Source: Bacteroidetes bacterium SW_11_45_7
Lineage (GTDB): Bacteria > Bacteroidota > Bacteroidia > Chitinophagales > SW-11-45-7
Reading direction: 5' to 3'
Assembly (NCBI GenBank): GCA_003022985.1
Contig: PXTV01000017.1
Location: 1 to 9,279 of the forward strand
DNA: 9,279 nucleotides
The notes beneath the pieces were generated by a model. The model made no database searches. It worked only from the letters and a program-made list of their open reading frames with translations, and had not been told where the DNA came from. Both the position numbers and the translations under genes were made by a program. Within the stretch, counting starts at the first letter, position 1. Every line of letters starts with the position of its first letter. Of this stretch, positions 6,238-9,279 are shown piece after piece.

Positions 6238-7221
6238 TTGTCATTTTCCAAAGATCAAATACCCTCTGAAGATGAATTGGAGCAATATTTTGCCAATATA
6301 GCCCATGCTCGTGGCGTCCCTCCGTTATACCAGGAATTCCGTAGCGAGAAGACCCAATCGGACGGCATCGAAATCCATATGGATATTTACGAAGTAGGAA
6401 AAGAAGCTCCTACGGTCATTTTCATCCCGGGTACAGCAGTCTATGCCATGTGTTTTGTGGAGATCCTACAAAAAATAGGTCAAGCCGGCTACAATGTGAT
6501 CGGCTTCGATCCAAGGGGGCACGGCAGGAGTGGGGGTATAAGAGGAGATTATACGATTACTGAACTCATCAGAGATACACAAGAAGTTATCGATTATGCA
6601 AAGAATCGTTTCGGTGGTAATATCTCGTTATTTGGAAGTAGCCAGGGTGGTATTGTAGCTTTTTATACGGCAGCACTTGAGGAAGAACGGATTCAAAGTG
6701 CTATATGCCAGAATATTGCTGATCTTACCCGTACCGACACAATCAAATTGGTACGTTTCCCCGGTTTAACAAAAGCTATCAAACCGGTGCTTATGACGTT
6801 TTCCCGCTTATTTCCGAACGCTGATGTACCCATCCTCTCCTACCTTGACCTTGAAAAAGAAAAACTGCGCTATTTCGGTGACTTCAAAAAGTTCATGAAG
6901 CAGGATCCCCTTACCAACCATACAGTTAAGCTCAAAGTGCTCAAATCCCTTATGGATACGGAACTCCCGAAGCCTATCGAGGAAATTCGCGCACCCTTGA
7001 TGGTCGTACAAGGCAATAAGGACCTGATTTTTCCCGTCAGCTACACCAAGAAGCTCTATGAACGACTCACCTGTCCAAAGCGTTTGGAGATTTTTAAAGG
7101 GCTTACCCATAGCATGTTGGTGGAAAATGTGGATACAGTTGCCCCACCCATTTTAGAGTGGCTCAATAGTGTTCACGCCCCTCGCAATGAGAGAGCATCT
7201 CAAGATGGGATAGGCGGATAA
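6238..7221 (+). CDS. Alpha/beta hydrolase, lysophospholipase/monoacylglycerol lipase-like, TTG start
   Basis: This 327-residue soluble serine hydrolase has no signal peptide, so it is probably cytoplasmic. The triad is visible: Ser135 in the nucleophile elbow GSSQG (133-137), Asp262 in GNKDLIFP and His291 in LTHSM. The FIPGTA loop (62-67) is likely part of the oxyanion hole, and GFDPRGHGRSGG (89-100) is typical of the monoacylglycerol lipase/S33 hydrolase group. A cap region spans about 165-240. The start is TTG at 6238: the frame is closed by TAA at 6208-6210 and the next ATG (codon 48) would remove the conserved N-terminal part. The preceding 53-nt gap is AT-rich; TATATTTA (6199-6206) is a one-mismatch -7 element. 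The gene follows the YhhN remnant and the two lipid oxygenases, so a lysolipid or ether-lipid ester substrate is an attractive guess, but the sequence does not define the substrate. The last 15 or so residues look like a disordered tail. Confidence 0.85.
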   Translation: MSFSKDQIPSEDELEQYFANIAHARGVPPLYQEFRSEKTQSDGIEIHMDIYEVGKEAPTVIFIPGTAVYAMCFVEILQKIGQAGYNVIGFDPRGHGRSGGIRGDYTITELIRDTQEVIDYAKNRFGGNISLFGSSQGGIVAFYTAALEEERIQSAICQNIADLTRTDTIKLVRFPGLTKAIKPVLMTFSRLFPNADVPILSYLDLEKEKLRYFGDFKKFMKQDPLTNHTVKLKVLKSLMDTELPKPIEEIRAPLMVVQGNKDLIFPVSYTKKLYERLTCPKRLEIFKGLTHSMLVENVDTVAPPILEWLNSVHAPRNERASQDGIGG

Positions 7222-7250
7222 AAAAAGCCGGCCCTTGAAAGGACCGGCTT
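7219..7250 (-). terminator. Intrinsic terminator of sod
   Basis: A hairpin pairs AAGCCGG (7225-7231) with CCGGCTT (7244-7250). A C-A mismatch follows, then CC/GG, and a TTGAAA loop (7235-7240). Read on the minus strand it is followed by a run of T (complement of the A-tract at 7220-7226), the form of a Rho-independent terminator. It lies 27 nt past the sod stop. On the + strand no T-tract follows, so it is a weaker end signal for the hydrolase gene, whose TAA overlaps the A-tract. Confidence 0.75.
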
Positions 7251-7276
7251 ACTTAGAAGAGCGATTTTGCCGCCAA

Positions 7277-7891
7277 TCAGAATGAAAAACCTCCATTCCG
7301 ATACAACTCGTTGACTTTATCCCAATTGACAACGTTCCACCACGCATCCACGTAATCGGGACGTCTGTTTTGATACTTCAGATAATAGGCGTGTTCCCAA
7401 ACATCGATACCGAGAATAGGCTCACCTTGAATCTCAGCTACATTCATGAGCGGGTTGTCCTGATTAGGAGTCGAACCAATTTTGAGTTGACCATTCTTGA
7501 GGACCAACCATGCCCAACCGGAGCCGAAACGGTTCAAAGCAGCTTGTGTAAACTGATCTTTAAAATCGCTGAAACTACCAAAGGTACTGTTAATCGCTTC
7601 GGCAACTTCGCCACTGGGTTCTCCGCCTCCTTGAGGGGACATCACTTCCCAAAAAAGTGTATGGTTCCAATGACCACCACCATTTTTGCGAATAGCTGCC
7701 GGATGGCTATCAACTTCAGAGATCAGTTCTCTGAGGCTCTTACCGGTTAGATCATTATCTTCACAAGCCTTGCTTAACTTGCTAACATAACCGGCATGGT
7801 GCTTATCATGGTGGATTTTCATCGTCTCCTCATCGATATGAGGCTCAAGTGCATTATAAGCGTAGGGCAGATCTGGTAATTCGAAAGCCAT
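7277..7891 (-). CDS. sodA: Superoxide dismutase, Mn/Fe family (Mn-type residues)
   Basis: This 204-residue enzyme converts superoxide to oxygen and hydrogen peroxide. It has full family length. The metal ligands are His27 (in KIHHDKHH), His77 (in [10 protein letters not shown]), and Asp163 and His167 (in [10 protein letters not shown]). The active-site Gln is at 144 in [10 protein letters not shown], the Mn-type position, and the position where Fe enzymes carry their Gln is Gly (GGGHWNH). A Mn enzyme, or a cambialistic one, is therefore most likely. There is no signal peptide, so it is cytoplasmic. The ATG complement at 7889-7891 fits the family N-terminus ([19 protein letters not shown]). 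The gene stands alone: a terminator follows at 7219-7250, and a consensus -7 element (7926-7933) lies 34 nt before the start. It converges on the hydrolase gene. Family identity is certain; metal preference is inferred. The symbol is sodA by Mn type, though some annotations use sodB for Bacteroidota members. Confidence 0.96.
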   Translation of the reverse strand: MAFELPDLPYAYNALEPHIDEETMKIHHDKHHAGYVSKLSKACEDNDLTGKSLRELISEVDSHPAAIRKNGGGHWNHTLFWEVMSPQGGGEPSGEVAEAINSTFGSFSDFKDQFTQAALNRFGSGWAWLVLKNGQLKIGSTPNQDNPLMNVAEIQGEPILGIDVWEHAYYLKYQNRRPDYVDAWWNVVNWDKVNELYRNGGFSF

Positions 7892-7925
7892 AGTTTATAG
7901 TTTTTATTTTAACAATTCATTGCCC

Positions 7926-7933
7926 CAAAAATA
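7926..7933 (-). promoter_or_regulatory. Candidate -7 promoter element of sod
   Basis: On the minus strand this reads TATTTTTG, a perfect TAnnTTTG match. It is 34 nt upstream of the sod ATG, which implies a 5' leader of about 25-30 nt. No convincing TTTG lies at -33 spacing. It sits in the 83-nt gap between tadA and sod, which is otherwise AT-rich. Confidence 0.4.
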
Positions 7934-7974
7934 TAGTAAAATCAAGATAAAAATTGAAAGATTAACCTCTTCGT

Positions 7975-8421
7975 TTAATATGATTCCCGTTTAGACCTGA
8001 AGAACTCCGTTAACAACTCAGAGCATTCGTTAGCCAATAGTTCTTTTTTTACGGGCAGTTTGGCTGGTAAAACACCAGAGCCGTATAAAGAATAGCCGCA
8101 TTTTGGATCATTTGTCCCTGTCACCAAGCGGCTTATTTGCGCCCATCTTGCTGCTGTGGCACACATAAGACAAGGTTCAAGCGTAACGTAAAGCGTACAT
8201 TCGGTCAAGTACTTGCTGCCAAGACCATGCGAAGCACTTGTTATAGCAATCATCTCGGCATGGGCTGTTACATCTTGTAATCGTTCTGTCTGATTATGCC
8301 CTTTGGCAATGATCCGATCCTTTGACACAATCACAGCCCCAATTGGCACTTCATCCTCTTCATATGCCTGCTGAGCTTGTTTCAGCGCCTCACGTTGGAA
8401 AAATTCGTCTTGATCGATCAT
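7975..8421 (-). CDS. tadA: tRNA-specific adenosine deaminase TadA
   Basis: TadA deaminates A34 to inosine in the wobble position of tRNA-Arg(ACG), letting one tRNA read three Arg codons. The 148-residue product has the full cytidine/deoxycytidylate deaminase fold signature: HAE (His54 zinc ligand, Glu56 proton shuttle) and PCLMC (Cys84, Cys87 zinc ligands), with EVPIGAVIV at 24-32 and a C-terminal ECSELLTEFFRSKR helix like that of E. coli TadA. I chose the ATG at 8421 because the family's conserved part begins about 10 residues later. An in-frame ATG at 8457 would add 12 residues. The frame stays open further upstream, to a Met codon at 8550, but that extension lies inside tRNA-Leu and is not protein. 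The tRNA ends 73 nt upstream on the same strand, and I see no -7 motif in that gap, so tadA may be transcribed from the tRNA promoter. The specific name tadA, rather than guanine deaminase, rests on overall similarity. Confidence 0.9.
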   Translation of the reverse strand: MIDQDEFFQREALKQAQQAYEEDEVPIGAVIVSKDRIIAKGHNQTERLQDVTAHAEMIAITSASHGLGSKYLTECTLYVTLEPCLMCATAARWAQISRLVTGTNDPKCGYSLYGSGVLPAKLPVKKELLANECSELLTEFFRSKRESY

Positions 8422-8494
8422 GAGGAATTTATTACCATTGAGCTTATCCCTTATCATGGTATACATTAACCGGACCGGGATAGCCAGGATGAAG

Positions 8495-8578
8495 TGCCGG
8501 AGGTGGGACTTGAACCCACACGGCCGAAGGGCCACATGTCCCTGAAACATGCGCGTCTACCAATTCCGCCACTCCGGC
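8495..8578 (-). tRNA. tRNA-Leu (anticodon CAG)
   Basis: The minus strand folds into a complete 84-nt class II tRNA. The acceptor stem GCCGGAG/CTCCGGC is perfect, with discriminator A at 8495. The D-arm carries AATTGGTAGACGC, typical of tRNA-Leu. The anticodon stem CATGT/ACATG encloses the loop TTCAGGG, anticodon CAG, reading CUG. A long variable arm (GGCC-CTTC-GGCC) and a T-arm GTGGG-TTCAAGT-CCCAC follow. The 3' CCA is not encoded and must be added by the CCA-adding enzyme. It precedes tadA on the same strand and is divergent to aat. Confidence 0.97.
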
Positions 8579-8608
8579 ATTTCAATATCTTCAATCAGAT
8601 ATGAAAAG

Positions 8609-8616
8609 CAAAGGTA
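8609..8616 (-). promoter_or_regulatory. Candidate -7 promoter element of tRNA-Leu
   Basis: On the minus strand this reads TACCTTTG, a perfect TAnnTTTG match, 30 nt upstream of the tRNA 5' end, giving a short leader for RNase P to remove. A good -33 element is not evident at normal spacing. It may also drive tadA. Confidence 0.45.
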
Positions 8617-8678
8617 AAGAAATCTTTGAGGGAATCTACTTACCAAAAACGGGAAATTTGCTGTAGTTTGTTCCCCCT

Positions 8679-9279
8679 ATGCCTATTTACGAACTCAACG
8701 ATCAGCTCGTTTTTCCACCGCCCGAGAAAGCCGATCCGGACGGCTTGCTTGCATTTGGCGGTGATCTCGATCCCGACCGGCTCCTGATCGCCTATCGAAT
8801 GGGCATTTTTCCCTGGTTCAATCCGGGCGATCCCATCCTCTGGTGGTCGCCTGACCCGCGAATGGTTCTCTATCCCTCCCACCTTCACGTTTCTAAAGAT
8901 ATGAGGAGAATACTGCGCAAAGGACAATTCTCAATCAGCTATGACAATGACTTCCGGGCTGTCATCACCGCCTGTAAGGACACTCCGCGTAAAGATCAAT
9001 CGGGAACATGGATAACGGATGAGATGCAGAAAGCTTATGAAGAGCTTCACAAGCGCGGGTACGCTCATTCGGTAGAAGTTTGGCAGGAAGGTGAATTGGT
9101 GGGCGGTCTGTATGGTGTATCGTTGGGGGGCTGCTTTTTTGGTGAATCGATGTTTTCCAAAGTTAGCAATGCCTCGAAAACCGGACTTATCACGTTTGTA
9201 CGAGATTTAGTAAAAAATGGCTTCCAAATGATCGACTGCCAGGTTTATACCGATCATCTGGCAAGCTTGGGGGCAGAGG
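8679..9279 (+). CDS. aat: Leucyl/phenylalanyl-tRNA-protein transferase (3'-truncated by window edge)
   Basis: Aat transfers Leu or Phe from aminoacyl-tRNA to proteins with N-terminal Arg or Lys, marking them for the ClpS-Clp protease N-degron pathway in the cytoplasm. Two hundred codons are visible from the ATG at 8679, and I judge that only some 10-30 C-terminal residues are cut off. Motifs in order are [19 protein letters not shown] (12-30), GIFPWF (42-47), WWSPDPR (55-61), SGTWIT (108-113), the FFGESMFS motif with Glu156, NASKTGL, and IDCQV with Asp186 and Gln188. Numbering coincides with that of E. coli Aat, where Glu156, Asp186 and Gln188 form the proposed catalytic relay. It is divergent from tRNA-Leu(CAG), with a 100-nt shared gap. 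No perfect -7 element is visible on this strand; GAAATTTG (8653-8660) is a one-mismatch candidate. Identification is secure. Confidence 0.95.
   Translation, partial: MPIYELNDQLVFPPPEKADPDGLLAFGGDLDPDRLLIAYRMGIFPWFNPGDPILWWSPDPRMVLYPSHLHVSKDMRRILRKGQFSISYDNDFRAVITACKDTPRKDQSGTWITDEMQKAYEELHKRGYAHSVEVWQEGELVGGLYGVSLGGCFFGESMFSKVSNASKTGLITFVRDLVKNGFQMIDCQVYTDHLASLGAE

Noticed and set aside
8422..8550. N-terminal extension of tadA to a Met codon at 8550
   Set aside because: Most of the extension is tRNA-Leu sequence or its 3' flank and resembles no TadA N-terminus.
8495..8578. tRNA-Leu as an integration site for a mobile element
   Set aside because: No duplicated tRNA end, integrase gene or foreign-looking DNA is visible on either side.
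8664..8670. TAGTTTG as an aat -7 promoter element
   Set aside because: It has one base too few between TA and TTTG and lies only 8 nt before the start codon.
8640..8927. Minus-strand frame of 95 codons opposite aat
   Set aside because: aat on the + strand has complete family motifs here; the antisense frame has none.

Overview
The window looks like chromosomal DNA of a Bacteroidota bacterium. The main clue is a gliding-motility lipoprotein gene (gldH), a family confined to that phylum. In addition, start codons lack clear Shine-Dalgarno sites, and several upstream regions carry the phylum's TAnnTTTG -7 promoter motif. The order within the phylum cannot be fixed from this sequence. Gene density is high and no stretch over 300 bases lacks a gene. 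I see no mobile element, CRISPR array or prophage signal.

Region 1 (1-2858, + strand) is housekeeping and envelope. It holds the 3' part of holB (DNA polymerase III delta'), then a PSP1-domain iron-sulfur-type protein of the RicT/YaaT family, then gldH. holB followed by ricT is also the order in Bacillus subtilis (holB-yaaT), so this is an old pairing.

Region 2 (2919-7221, + strand) is the most interesting part. Two tandem membrane di-iron oxygenases of the fatty acid hydroxylase/sterol desaturase superfamily lie 3 nt apart. The first is alkylglycerol monooxygenase (AGMO)-like. The second is a shorter paralog that keeps the histidines but has lost a glutamate and the C-terminal membrane domain. 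They are followed by a small lipoprotein with a possible PsbP/DcrB-like fold, a YhhN/TMEM86 (lysoplasmalogenase) gene that appears broken by an internal deletion and frameshift, and an alpha/beta hydrolase starting at TTG. AGMO enzymes cleave alkyl-ether lipids and YhhN proteins cleave vinyl-ether lysolipids, so I infer a decaying or remodelled ether-lipid breakdown locus. This rests on family membership and proximity only.

Region 3 (7222-8578, - strand) holds a Mn-type superoxide dismutase with its own terminator and probable promoter, the tRNA adenosine deaminase tadA, and tRNA-Leu(CAG) just upstream of tadA. A gene caller can wrongly extend tadA through the tRNA. Divergent to the tRNA, aat (leucyl/phenylalanyl-tRNA-protein transferase, + strand) runs off the right edge with all expected catalytic residues visible.
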